64,000 nucleotides of DNA from Micavibrio sp. UBA7657 (GTDB lineage Bacteria > Pseudomonadota > Alphaproteobacteria > Micavibrionales > Micavibrionaceae), in contig DLHX01000008.1 of the NCBI GenBank assembly GCA_002483465.1, positions 54,531 to 118,530 on the forward strand. The letters are read 5' to 3'. Made by a program: the position numbers and the translations under genes. This document shows, one piece after another, positions 32,882 to 41,819 of this stretch (position 1 is the stretch's first letter; every line of letters starts with the position of its first letter). Under the pieces are notes generated by a model. The model was given only the letters and a program-made list of their open reading frames with translations, ran no database searches and was not told the origin of the DNA.

Positions 32882-33684
32882 TGTGGATCGATTCACATTG
32901 CCACCTGAACCATCCGAAAATCGCCGAACTCGGCACGCCTGAAACGCTCGCCAAAGCCGCTAACGAAAACGGCGTCGACGGCATGCTGACGATATCCTCG
33001 CGCATCGTCGATGAATTCCCCGAAATTCTCGCCATCGCCAGAAAAATTCCAAATGTCTGGTGCACCATCGGCACACATCCGCACGAAGCCGGAAAGCCGG
33101 ATGAGCTAGCCGTCACACAGGATCAACTGGTTGCCCTTGCTAAATCGGACCCAAAAATCATCGGCATCGGCGAAACCGGCCTCGATTATTTCTACAAGCA
33201 TTCAAGCCCTGAGGATCAGGACAAATCCTTCCGCAAGCACATCCGCGCCTGCATCGAATCCAATCTGCCGATGGTCGTCCACGCCCGGGACGCCGACGAG
33301 GACATTATCAGGACGATTCAAGAGGAAGGCAAAGGCTCGAATCTGACCGGCGTTATGCATTGTTTCAGCTCCGGCCGTGCCATGGCCGAGGCCGCGCTGG
33401 AACTCGGCTTCTACATCTCATTTTCGGGCATTTTAACCTTTAAAAGTGCCACCGAATTACAGGACATCGCTAAAACCGTGCCGCTGGACCGCGTGCTGGT
33501 CGAAACCGACGCGCCGTATCTGGCGCCAGTGCCGCACAGGGGCAAAACAAACCAGCCGGCCTACGTGAGCGAGACGGGAAAATTCCTCGCACAACTTCAT
33601 CAGACAAATGAAGAAACAATCGCAAAACACTGCAAAAACAACTTTTTTAAGCTGTTTAAACGGGCTCAAAACACCCCTCTTTAA
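32881..33684 (+). CDS. tatD: TatD-family metal-dependent hydrolase
   Basis: A metal-dependent hydrolase with DNase activity in studied members. The 267-residue TIM-barrel protein has the metal ligands HxH in DSHCHLNH, Glu in IGIGETGLDYFYKHSS, His in MVVHARDADED and GVMHCFSSGRAM, and Asp in VLVETDAPYLAPVPHRGK. It closes the mltB-tatD operon. The 129 bp after it hold an AT-rich stretch without a clear hairpin. Confidence 0.94.
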   Translation: MWIDSHCHLNHPKIAELGTPETLAKAANENGVDGMLTISSRIVDEFPEILAIARKIPNVWCTIGTHPHEAGKPDELAVTQDQLVALAKSDPKIIGIGETGLDYFYKHSSPEDQDKSFRKHIRACIESNLPMVVHARDADEDIIRTIQEEGKGSNLTGVMHCFSSGRAMAEAALELGFYISFSGILTFKSATELQDIAKTVPLDRVLVETDAPYLAPVPHRGKTNQPAYVSETGKFLAQLHQTNEETIAKHCKNNFFKLFKRAQNTPL

Positions 33685-33813
33685 TCTAATCTATTTTTTA
33701 CCATAATATATATTATCACTCTAGGACATATAAGAATTAGGCCTGAATATCAGGGTTTAGCTTTCTTCCCTCGCGCCATTCCCGTAGCCTTTTGAAGCCG
33801 GGAAAGGAATTCC

Positions 33814-35010
33814 ATGAAGGCCGTTTTCATCCACGACACGTTCTACAGCCGCCATCCGGAGTCGGGCGAAGTTTTCGGCTTCGGCACGTTCCCGTACGAG
33901 CTCTGGGCAGAGAGATTCCTGCCGCGCTTCCAATCCATCACCGTCATAGGCCGCGAGAAGCCATTCGAACCCCAGGACGCCCGGACGGCCATGCGCTCAT
34001 CCGGCCCGGGTGTCCGCCACGTCCTCCTGGCCAACATCAACACGCCCGCAAGACGAATTTTCGGTTCAGGTGAAGCCACGGAAAAAATCCGCGAGGAGGT
34101 CGAGGAGGCGGATGCCGTGATCGTAAGAGGGCCTTCGGAACTCGGAATGATCGCTGCCCAAATAGTTAAATTAACCATGATTAACAAAACTGTTGCGATT
34201 GAGATGTCCGGGTGCGCGTTCGACCACACATGGCATCACGGATCGATAACAGGAAAATTCTACGCGCCCGTTAAGTATTTGCGCGCACGCCGGATGGTTA
34301 ACAACGCCGACGCCGTCATTTATGTAACTGAAAAGTTTCTGCAACATCGCTACCCTGCTCGCGGAACAGTTGCGAACGCTTCCAATGTTGAAATCGAAGC
34401 GCCCTCTTCCCACATTCTTGAAAAACGGTTGCAGCGCATTGATGAGACCGCCCCCCTCACCTTCGGGCTCATCGGCAATTTTGGGAATAAGCTGAAAGGC
34501 CTGGATATCGCCCTCGCCGCCCTCACCCGCTCGATGGAACACCTACCCCCGTTCCAGTTCCGCGTTCTCGGCCACGGCCCTCGCGAAAATGAATCGCTCG
34601 CGCGTTTGGATACGCCGCTCACCGATAAAAACGACGTACTGAATTGGCTCGATAACATCGACGTTTATTTACAACCCAGCCGCCATGAAGGCCTGCCGCG
34701 CGCATTGATCGAAGCCATGAGTCGCGCCTGCCCGGCGCTGGGTTCCACCGCCGGCGGCATTCCTGAATTGCTCGCCGAAGAAAATCTCCACCGCGTCGGC
34801 GACATCGCAGCGCTGCGTGATCAAATTATCCGCTCCGCCGATAAAAACTGGCGCAAGGAACAGGCCTGGAGAAATTTCCAGACAGCGCAGAAATACACGC
34901 GCGAAAATCTTTTGCCCATCCGTAACAAATTCTGGGATGATTTTGCCGACCTAACACGCTCAAAGCTTGCCGGTGAGCCGGAGCATGAAAACGTTGCTGT
35001 CAAAATCTGA
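33814..35010 (+). CDS. Glycosyltransferase, GT4 type
   Basis: A 398-residue retaining glycosyltransferase of the GT-B fold. The C-terminal half shows the GT4 pattern: FGLIGNFGNKLKGLDIALAA, a long acceptor/donor cleft, then VYLQPSRHEGLPRALIEAMS with the E-x7-E-type glutamates and SRACPALGSTAGGIPELL. No signal peptide or helix; probably cytoplasmic or peripheral. The ATG has GGAAAGGAATTCC upstream. The 3' end overlaps the convergent beta-barrel gene by 51 bp. Likely builds the surface glycan of this region; sugar specificity unknown. Confidence 0.85.
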   Translation: MKAVFIHDTFYSRHPESGEVFGFGTFPYELWAERFLPRFQSITVIGREKPFEPQDARTAMRSSGPGVRHVLLANINTPARRIFGSGEATEKIREEVEEADAVIVRGPSELGMIAAQIVKLTMINKTVAIEMSGCAFDHTWHHGSITGKFYAPVKYLRARRMVNNADAVIYVTEKFLQHRYPARGTVANASNVEIEAPSSHILEKRLQRIDETAPLTFGLIGNFGNKLKGLDIALAALTRSMEHLPPFQFRVLGHGPRENESLARLDTPLTDKNDVLNWLDNIDVYLQPSRHEGLPRALIEAMSRACPALGSTAGGIPELLAEENLHRVGDIAALRDQIIRSADKNWRKEQAWRNFQTAQKYTRENLLPIRNKFWDDFADLTRSKLAGEPEHENVAVKI

Positions 35011-36174
35011 TCCCGTCTGTGAACTTTCCCTGAAATGATGCAGGTACGAAGCCCCCGCCTCCAGCCTGCTGTTCAGCACATAAGAAACACCGAAACCCGC
35101 ACCATATAAATCATCCGTACGGTCAATCGATTCATATTCAGTATTTTTCCACTCGGTATTTCCGTGGAAATAGATATTCTGCTGCAATTCATACCGCACA
35201 CCGAATTTCACGTCCGTTTGAACCATTCCACGGTCAACAATGCTGTCTTCCTCCGACTGGCGAAGAAAATTGAGCGCCAGGTTTAGTTTACGAGTCGGTG
35301 CCCATTCAATATTTCCTTCGGCTGACAACGCCGCGATATCATCAATGCTGCCATCGTCATATTTCCGCCAGTCATGGCCAATCGCCGCACTGCCCTTCCA
35401 CATTTCATGATCGTCGAACTCCGCCCCTGCCAGCGCCCGCAACACACGGTTATCGCGCTTCAGTCCGTTAAATCCCGTCCCGTCATGCGTCCGGCGCACG
35501 AAATCGTTTTTACCGATCTGCAAACTGGCAAACGGCGTCCAGTCGGCCTTGGTCTCATACCGCGCCACGATCCGCGCATACAAACTGTCATAATCGCTAT
35601 CCTCATTAATAACCGGCGCACCTAAAAAACTTTCGCCGTTATCGTGCCGGATTTGGTTATACCCCGTGTAAAAACCGATGCCGAAGCGCGACGGCTTGTA
35701 ATCCGCACCGATTTCCGTCTTCAGCAATTTAAATCCCGTCGGCTCACGGGTTAAAACGCCGCGCTCCTCCTGCCTGTCGTGGTGCGCGGATTCATAGGAA
35801 AGCTTAAACGGCAAAGTCAGCGCCCGACGCGCCACCACCCTGCCCCGCAACTCCGATTTAAAATTAATGACGTCCTCATCGGAGTTTTCCCAGTACTTAA
35901 TCGCCTCGCCTTTCGTCTCAAGCGCGAATTCATGGTCACGATAATTTTTTTGAATGAGCAATGAAGGCTTGAGTGCCGTGATGTAATCCGACTCAGCATC
36001 ATCTTCCGTTGCAAAAATATTGTCGTTATAACTTTGCTCAATCGTAAGCTTCAGCGTCAGCAGGAAGCTGCCCCACTTCACCGGCGTATATTCTCCGGCA
36101 AAAAGCGGCCCCGCCCACAAGAGCATGCAGGCAAAAACGCCACTTCTTAAAGTCGATTTAAATCGGGAACGCAT
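34960..36174 (-). CDS. Outer-membrane beta-barrel protein (BBP2-type)
   Basis: A 404-residue exported protein with signal peptide STLRSGVFACMLLWAGPLFA. The mature part is a run of alternating-residue strands ending in aromatic residues, with many Asp, Tyr and Arg (LTIEQSYNDNIFATEDDAES; GFGVSYVLNSRLEAGASYLH) and a final strand VFMLRLTGKL, all typical of a large beta-barrel. It resembles the outer-membrane barrels that accompany exopolysaccharide clusters, so polymer export or a surface role is inferred. The 3' end overlaps the convergent glycosyltransferase gene by 51 bp. Confidence 0.75.
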   Translation of the reverse strand: MRSRFKSTLRSGVFACMLLWAGPLFAGEYTPVKWGSFLLTLKLTIEQSYNDNIFATEDDAESDYITALKPSLLIQKNYRDHEFALETKGEAIKYWENSDEDVINFKSELRGRVVARRALTLPFKLSYESAHHDRQEERGVLTREPTGFKLLKTEIGADYKPSRFGIGFYTGYNQIRHDNGESFLGAPVINEDSDYDSLYARIVARYETKADWTPFASLQIGKNDFVRRTHDGTGFNGLKRDNRVLRALAGAEFDDHEMWKGSAAIGHDWRKYDDGSIDDIAALSAEGNIEWAPTRKLNLALNFLRQSEEDSIVDRGMVQTDVKFGVRYELQQNIYFHGNTEWKNTEYESIDRTDDLYGAGFGVSYVLNSRLEAGASYLHHFRESSQTGSDFDSNVFMLRLTGKL

Positions 36175-36247
36175 TGGTGCAAAAGGAGAAATCAGGAGGA
36201 AACGCAGGCCTGTAGTTTACCAAACCACCCTTGGTGGCAATGAGCCC

Positions 36248-37366
36248 TTAGTTTCCCTTGTCCACAAATTTTAGAACCGCGTGCGCACGCTTCTGCCAGC
36301 TATATTTCCCGGTAAGGTCGTTGTAAGCCCGCTCCGCCAGGCTTTTCCGCAAGCTCTCATCCTTCAGGCGCTCAAGAGCGGCCAGCCAGCCTTTCACGTT
36401 GTCCGGCGGCACCAGTAACGCGTTTTCACCGTCCTTCAGAACCTCCCGTATAACGGGAAGATCCGACGCCAGGATCGGTTTTCCCGCCGCCATGTACTCA
36501 AAGATTTTCATAGGCGACATCCACCGCGAAATATCCCGCCTTGCCTTGGCTTTGGCTTTCGCCCTGTAAGGCGCGATCAGGATATCGAATGCCGAAAGAT
36601 AAGAACCAAGCTCGCCATGCACCACATGGCCATGCATAAACAGGTTGGACGATAAATTCCGGCCTTGCCATGACTTAATCTGCTGCGAACTTCCCCCGAC
36701 GACATGAAAATCGAAATCCGGGGCCTCCTTCGCCAGTAAGGCCATGACCTCCATACCTTTGCCTTCATGAAGCGAGCCCGTATATCCGACTTTCAAGACA
36801 TCCGAGCGACCCTGCAATTCGCGAGCAGCATAATTTTTTTTCGGCACATCCGCACCATCCGGAGCAACAATAATCTTGCTCTCATTTAGCTTGAACTTTT
36901 TCATGAGATCGGCTTTGAGACCGCTCGATATAACGACCAATTTAAAATTTTTCCGCTTCGCCAATTTTTTTAGAGAATGCGCTTGCAAAATCGACGAAGG
37001 CAACTCATGCGCCTCATAAACAACCTGCACATTTTGCGGTATGAGACAGTCAAGCTCAATCGGGTCACGACCATAAGCAATATCCGGCATACCGGATTCT
37101 TTCAGTGCCCAATGATGCCCAACCAATCTCAGCACACCCGTCAAAAACGGGATTTTCGGATTAACCGATAAAACCAGCGAAAAACACGGCTCCACGCCGT
37201 AATGACGAAAAATTTCCTCGTCGCTGATTCCCTCCCCGCCTTTAGCAAAAAGAGTCACAGCATTAGCTTTGGCCTCACCGGCAAGCGCCGCGCACATTTT
37301 CATCACATGCACCGATTGCGCTGAATCTGATGGTAAAGTCGCGCCGGAAAAATAATAAATCTTCAT
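36248..37366 (-). CDS. Glycosyltransferase, GT4 type
   Basis: A 372-residue GT-B enzyme. The N-terminal domain starts MKIYYFSGATLPSDSAQSVH; the donor domain has VGYTGSLHEGKGMEVMALLA, FDILIAPYRAKAKAKAR, and WMSPMKIFEYMAAGKPILAS with the conserved Glu, then LPVIREVLKDGENALLVPP. This is the usual GT4 layout. Its ATG overlaps the acetyltransferase stop by 4 bp, so the two act as a pair. Probable surface glycan synthesis; donor and acceptor unknown. Confidence 0.88.
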   Translation of the reverse strand: MKIYYFSGATLPSDSAQSVHVMKMCAALAGEAKANAVTLFAKGGEGISDEEIFRHYGVEPCFSLVLSVNPKIPFLTGVLRLVGHHWALKESGMPDIAYGRDPIELDCLIPQNVQVVYEAHELPSSILQAHSLKKLAKRKNFKLVVISSGLKADLMKKFKLNESKIIVAPDGADVPKKNYAARELQGRSDVLKVGYTGSLHEGKGMEVMALLAKEAPDFDFHVVGGSSQQIKSWQGRNLSSNLFMHGHVVHGELGSYLSAFDILIAPYRAKAKAKARRDISRWMSPMKIFEYMAAGKPILASDLPVIREVLKDGENALLVPPDNVKGWLAALERLKDESLRKSLAERAYNDLTGKYSWQKRAHAVLKFVDKGN

Positions 37367-37890
37367 GCGGCCAGCGTCTGTGGCTTGCCGCGCTCTGAAA
37401 ACGTCTGCAACTGCTTGATCACACGCGCCGGAATTCCGGCCGCCATAACATTCGCTGGAATATCTTCGGTGACAACCGCACCTGCCGCAATCACCGCCCC
37501 CTCGCCGATTTTAACCCCTGGCAAAATCGTCGCATTCGCCGCCACCCAGACATTATCACCGATTGTCACGGGTGCCTGCGAATGACGACGCACCTGACCA
37601 CTCTCCATGCTCGCCGAAGTAACAACAACATAAGCCGACAGCGTCACCCCGTTACCGATGCGCACATCATCCCGCCCGACGATTAAAACACCCTCGTTCA
37701 ACGTGCAATCATCGCCGATATAGATTTTCTGCGGCATATCGATACGCACCCGCCCGAAAACCTTAAGATTCTCCCCCGCTTCCGCAACGACCATGCGAAT
37801 CCCCGCTTCCCGCGCCAATCTGATCGAGCGGCGGTAAATATGCAGAAAAATCCGGGCAATATCCCGAGTAACATCTTTGTGAACAGACAT
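37363..37890 (-). CDS. Hexapeptide-repeat acyltransferase (WbbJ/NodL-like)
   Basis: A 175-residue left-handed beta-helix enzyme. Hexapeptide repeats run from about residue 55 to 155 (IYIGDDCTLNEGVLIVGRDD; VRIGNGVTLSAYVVVTSAS; NVWVAANATILPGVKIGEGA; VIAAGAVVTEDIPANVMAAG). The catalytic His is probably in VRRHSQAPVTIGDNVW. It most likely O-acetylates a sugar with acetyl-CoA. Paired with the GT4 gene that overlaps its stop codon. Divergent from the flippase gene across 79 bp. Confidence 0.86.
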   Translation of the reverse strand: MSVHKDVTRDIARIFLHIYRRSIRLAREAGIRMVVAEAGENLKVFGRVRIDMPQKIYIGDDCTLNEGVLIVGRDDVRIGNGVTLSAYVVVTSASMESGQVRRHSQAPVTIGDNVWVAANATILPGVKIGEGAVIAAGAVVTEDIPANVMAAGIPARVIKQLQTFSERGKPQTLAA

Positions 37891-37969
37891 GGATTAAGCC
37901 TACCAAACTTTGGGACGAAAATACATTTCATGATAAATTACCGTAAGTTGTTCATTTTCCGGTCTCATC

Positions 37970-39370
37970 ATGACTATCCGGCAACTCTATCTGCGTTCAG
38001 GCCTGTTCTCGCTCGGGGGAAAGCTCATCACCTCCTTCGCCGCGCTCGGCGTCATATGGCTGATCACCCGCATAGCCGGAAAAGACATCTTCGGCGAAAT
38101 CATGATCGCCTATGCCTTCAATTTCGTCATCGCCGCCGCTCTCGCTGCACAATTCCAGACCATCATCCTCTACCACGTCTCCCGCGATCACGAAAAAAAC
38201 CTCCACCGCGACCGTCTCGGCGCGGCACTGTTCTATGCGCTCATGATCGGCTTCGGAATCGTCTTCCTTGAAAAAATGTATGCCGGACAATTAGCCACTT
38301 TCATGCACAAGGAAAACCTCGCCATATGGTTTTCATCGCTCTCCTGGATGATCCCGGCCTATGCGCTCAACAGCATCCTCGCCACGTGGTACCGCGCGCG
38401 ACAGGATATCCCTACGATGGTCATGTATTTCGAAGTCTGGCCCAATATTTTCCGGCTGTTATTTCTGTGCGTCGTCCTGCTCGTCATGAAAGATCCGGCA
38501 TGGATCGCCACGGCCTATGCCGCCTCTTACGCGCTCTCTTTCTTCCTGCTCTATGTCCGCGATCCCGTTCCGTTGAATGCCAACTTTCTTTTTTCAAGAT
38601 GGGACATGGCCTACAGCGCCCAGATGATGGCCGGGCACATGATGTCGAAATCGCTTAGCAATATCGTGATTTTTTTCTTAGGCATTTTTACGCCCGCCGC
38701 CATCGTGGCCGATTACACGCTCGCTATGAAATTCGCGCAGTTTCTTGATCTCCCGCGCCTGATCATGAATCAGGTCCAGATGCCGCGTATGGGCGCGCAG
38801 ATCAAAAACCGCCAAACGACTGCCATGATGGCCGAATTCGAAGCCGTACGCAGCCTGACCCTTGCCGGAACATTACTCGGCACCGCGCTTTTCCTCCTGC
38901 TGCTCCCCTATGTTTTTGCCTTGTTTGGCGATTTCAGTGGCGCATACCATTTATTTATCTGGCTCGCCCTTTCATCAATTATTTTCGCCGGCTTCGGCGG
39001 CGCAGCCAATTACCTTGGCATCGCCGGTCATTCCACCTCCGCAATGCTGGTTCACGCTACAGCGTTTTCCGCACTTGTCATTTCATTGCTTGCCCTCGTT
39101 CCAGCCTATGGCGGCACAGGCGCAGCCATCGCAACCATCATCGGCACAATCGGCTTGATGACCGCGACGGCCTTTGCAATCCTCCGCAAAGGTCGGCTTA
39201 ACACCATGACAATTTCAGCCGCGCTGCAGATTGCCACAGCTTCTTTCGTAATTATTTTAACGGCAACGAACATTATATCCGCCCCGCTCACCGCTCTTAT
39301 ACTGATTGGCGTTGCAGCACTTGGGCTTCTGGAATCGCGTCCGGCCCTGCGCCTGCTTCTTCCCTTCTGA
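37970..39370 (+). CDS. Polysaccharide flippase (MOP/PST family, Wzx-like)
   Basis: A 466-residue inner-membrane protein with twelve to fourteen hydrophobic helices and few charged loops. It begins with LRSGLFSLGGKLITSFAALG, the usual entry of PST/Wzx transporters, and later has GAAIATIIGTIGLMTATAFA. It likely flips lipid-linked oligosaccharide to the periplasm. The ATG at 37970 has no good ribosome-binding site. Its last 74 bp overlap the convergent polymerase/ligase gene. Confidence 0.83.
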   Translation: MTIRQLYLRSGLFSLGGKLITSFAALGVIWLITRIAGKDIFGEIMIAYAFNFVIAAALAAQFQTIILYHVSRDHEKNLHRDRLGAALFYALMIGFGIVFLEKMYAGQLATFMHKENLAIWFSSLSWMIPAYALNSILATWYRARQDIPTMVMYFEVWPNIFRLLFLCVVLLVMKDPAWIATAYAASYALSFFLLYVRDPVPLNANFLFSRWDMAYSAQMMAGHMMSKSLSNIVIFFLGIFTPAAIVADYTLAMKFAQFLDLPRLIMNQVQMPRMGAQIKNRQTTAMMAEFEAVRSLTLAGTLLGTALFLLLLPYVFALFGDFSGAYHLFIWLALSSIIFAGFGGAANYLGIAGHSTSAMLVHATAFSALVISLLALVPAYGGTGAAIATIIGTIGLMTATAFAILRKGRLNTMTISAALQIATASFVIILTATNIISAPLTALILIGVAALGLLESRPALRLLLPF

Positions 39371-40517
39371 TCAGGAAACTGCCACAAGCCACGCCCAGAA
39401 AAACCCATGTATGGGTAAAGCGAATGGTCTGAGACGTCACGCTGAACAGCAAAACAATGAACAAAACAGCGAGGCAGTACCATTGCTGGCGGTAAAAAAT
39501 AAAATACAGAAATCCACCAAAAAACAGCAATCCCAGAATCCCGTAAGAAAATAAAATCGTCGCCAGCCCGGAATGCAGCTCCGCCGGACTCCCCCAAACC
39601 TGAAAACGCTCGAACCCGCCCTCGCCGCTGCCTGTGATGATATAACCGGGATTATACGCGATACGATCATAACCCCGCCCTTCAAGGGAATCATCAGCCT
39701 CCATACCAATCGTCTGCAGCCGCGCCGACACCCGCTCAAAACTTTTGACACTAACCGCGTCGGTTGAAAACGAAAAATACGAAGCCCCGGCCATCACCAG
39801 AAACAATAACCCCATCTTCGCCAGACGCGGCGTCTGCGGAATAAACACGAGCAGAAACAGAAAAAGTCCGTAAGTGATGATCCCGGCCTTGGACAGCGCT
39901 AAAGTCTGCAAAAATCCGGCAAAGAATATCGCAGCAAAATCCAGCCAGCCGAATTTCCGGTCCTGCCTAAGAAAAACCAGCATCGCCGCCGAAAGCAACG
40001 CCCAGTAAGCAAGCTGGTTCGGGTTTGAAAAACTGCCGGTAATTCGCCCCGAACCCTGTCCAAAATTTGGAAAAAAGTGAGAAACAATAACCTGTATTGT
40101 CAGGCCGATTAAAATTCCCCAGAATGTCAGCCGCGTCATACGCTCGGCACTCTGCCGGAACAGAAACACAACAAAAAGAAAGATCGTAAAATTGTACGGA
40201 TAATACAGCGCCGCAAAAATAAACTTCTTATCGGGAATAAAAATGTAATTCACCAGGTTGATCGCAACCGTCAGCGCCACGAACAAGCCACCCGTCAGTG
40301 TCACCGGTGAAATTCCAGGCCGCGCTTTCAGGAACATGAAAATCATCGCCGGGATCAAACCCGCCGCCAGCAGCGCATCCGACAATTGCGGCAAACCATG
40401 CGGCATCAGATAAACAGGCTTCAGAACCAGATACAGAAACCATATCACAGCCATAAAATGATTTATGCCGCTCGTTGAGACTGGTTTCAAATAACTCTGC
40501 GCTGTTGAAATAAACAT
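39297..40517 (-). CDS. O-antigen polymerase/ligase family membrane protein
   Basis: A protein of about 406 residues with ten to twelve membrane helices and a large periplasmic loop in the second half (about residues 260-330, RLQTIGMEADDSLEGRGYDR), as in Wzy_C/WaaL proteins. The sequence RITGSFSNPNQLAYWALLSA matches the family's GtFxnpN motif. The ATG at 40517 follows GGAAGGG directly, an unusually tight spacing; a GTG at 40577 and an ATG at 40454 are alternatives. The C-terminal 24 codons are encoded antisense to the end of the flippase gene. Polymerase and ligase cannot be told apart from sequence. Confidence 0.8.
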   Translation of the reverse strand: MFISTAQSYLKPVSTSGINHFMAVIWFLYLVLKPVYLMPHGLPQLSDALLAAGLIPAMIFMFLKARPGISPVTLTGGLFVALTVAINLVNYIFIPDKKFIFAALYYPYNFTIFLFVVFLFRQSAERMTRLTFWGILIGLTIQVIVSHFFPNFGQGSGRITGSFSNPNQLAYWALLSAAMLVFLRQDRKFGWLDFAAIFFAGFLQTLALSKAGIITYGLFLFLLVFIPQTPRLAKMGLLFLVMAGASYFSFSTDAVSVKSFERVSARLQTIGMEADDSLEGRGYDRIAYNPGYIITGSGEGGFERFQVWGSPAELHSGLATILFSYGILGLLFFGGFLYFIFYRQQWYCLAVLFIVLLFSVTSQTIRFTHTWVFLGVACGSFLIRREEAGAGPDAIPEAQVLQRQSV

Positions 40518-40577
40518 CCCTTCCAGAAGGCTCTCACACCGCTTTTGACCCGGCAACACCCGCCCGCAACTTATCAC

Positions 40578-40606
40578 TTGTAATTTTTATTATTTAGGCT
40601 TATATT
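40578..40606 (+). promoter_or_regulatory. Candidate promoter upstream of the SGNH gene
   Basis: TTGTAA at 40578-40583 and TATATT at 40601-40606 are 17 bases apart. Transcription would start near 40613, giving a leader of about 67 nt that contains the terminator-like hairpin at 40641-40661 before the gene at 40680. Confidence 0.5.
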
Positions 40607-40640
40607 CCTACATATCAACGCCAGAATTGCGCGTTATTGA

Positions 40641-40661
40641 GGCCCCGCACGGGGCCTTTTT
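40641..40661 (+). terminator. Terminator-like hairpin in the leader of the SGNH gene
   Basis: GGCCCC and GGGGCC form a perfect 6-bp GC stem with loop GCAC, followed directly by five T residues. It lies 18 bp before the SGNH start codon, between that gene and its likely promoter. It could be an attenuator, or the end of a short separate transcript. Confidence 0.7.
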
Positions 40662-40679
40662 CATTTCCAGGAGATAAGA

Positions 40680-41732
40680 ATGAGCACGATGACAATCGGC
40701 GCCGGCCTTCGCCCGCGCCCGAATAAACCTAACAAACTGCGCGATAAAACCCTGAACGTCTTGTGGGTCGGCCAGTCAAACGCCAGCCGCATGTTTACTA
40801 ATTTCTCCGGCGCGGGCGACACCGCCTTCAAGGCTGCGCTCGCACCATACTTCCCCGTCGTAAACACGATCAACGGCGCGAACGGCGGCGTTGCCATCCA
40901 CAAAGACGCCGACACAGGCAGCGGCTATTTCTGGGATTACGACGCCGGAACACCGGGTCCAAATCTCACAAGCGCCCTGACAGCCGTTGATAACGCAGGA
41001 ATCAAGCGCCGCGATGTCGATGTCGTCGTCATCGTCCATGGCGAGAAAGATTCCGAAGCGCTTCATTCAGGCGCAATCACAAGCGCTGAGTGCAAATCCG
41101 CATTTCTATCTTACATCAGTTACCTGCGGGCTCAGCTCGCAAATCCGCTTATCCTCATGGTTCCCATCGGCGGAAACAAAACAAGTTCTGAATTCACCGG
41201 CTATGGCCTCATGCGGAAAATCATCTGGGAAATCTGGAACACATATCCGCACATCAACGAGACACCCGGTTTTTGGGATTTGCCGTATGACGACAACCTG
41301 CACCCGAACCAGGCAGGCTACGAAGCCTTCGCCGGACGCACAGCACGGCGCATTCTTGCGCTTCTGAACAAAATTCCAGTAGCTGGCACGCTGGGTCCGC
41401 GTGTATCAGGCGTCACATTCAGTCCCACTGCCGATCGCGTCTACGTCACAATCACGCACGACGGCGGCACGGATTACACCCTGACCGAACGCCGCGGCAA
41501 ACTTGTCACGCGTAACGGCACAGGCATTGCCCCGACCGCCATTTCAAAAACCAATTCCACATCGTTCGAGCTGAACCCTAACACCAACCTGCAAAGCGGC
41601 GATACCATTACGTTTTCATGGATCTGGGGCACGCTACAAGGCTATACGAACGCCAATGTCTTGCGAGATAACACGGCCAATACCATGCCGCTTCGCCTGA
41701 CATTTGATTATCCGGCCACGCAGATAGCCTAA
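40680..41732 (+). CDS. SGNH/GDSL-type esterase (sialate-O-acetylesterase-like)
   Basis: A 350-residue protein whose first 240 residues fit the SGNH hydrolase fold. WVGQSNASRMF carries the nucleophile Ser (block I, GQSN form), VVIVHGEKDSEAL resembles the QGExD block, and DDNLHPNQAGYEAFAGR supplies the catalytic Asp and His. Residues from about 245 to the end look like an all-beta Ig or fibronectin-like module (GPRVSGVTFSPTADRVYVTI). There is no signal peptide. CAGGAGATAAGA gives an excellent ribosome-binding site. A carbohydrate O-deacetylase role near glycan genes is inferred; a phage-tail-associated esterase is the main alternative because of the modular tail and the missing signal. Confidence 0.72.
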   Translation: MSTMTIGAGLRPRPNKPNKLRDKTLNVLWVGQSNASRMFTNFSGAGDTAFKAALAPYFPVVNTINGANGGVAIHKDADTGSGYFWDYDAGTPGPNLTSALTAVDNAGIKRRDVDVVVIVHGEKDSEALHSGAITSAECKSAFLSYISYLRAQLANPLILMVPIGGNKTSSEFTGYGLMRKIIWEIWNTYPHINETPGFWDLPYDDNLHPNQAGYEAFAGRTARRILALLNKIPVAGTLGPRVSGVTFSPTADRVYVTITHDGGTDYTLTERRGKLVTRNGTGIAPTAISKTNSTSFELNPNTNLQSGDTITFSWIWGTLQGYTNANVLRDNTANTMPLRLTFDYPATQIA

Positions 41733-41819
41733 ACGTGAAACTCTGTATAAAACCCGGCCTCCGGTTGCCCGCCCGCTTAAAAGGCATAGAATGAATAGAT
41801 CTGAAACTATGCCTCTCGC

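Noticed and set aside
33685..33813. Possible small gene or terminator after tatD
   Set aside because: The 129-bp gap is AT-rich, with no GC hairpin plus T-run and no frame with a ribosome-binding site apart from the next gene.
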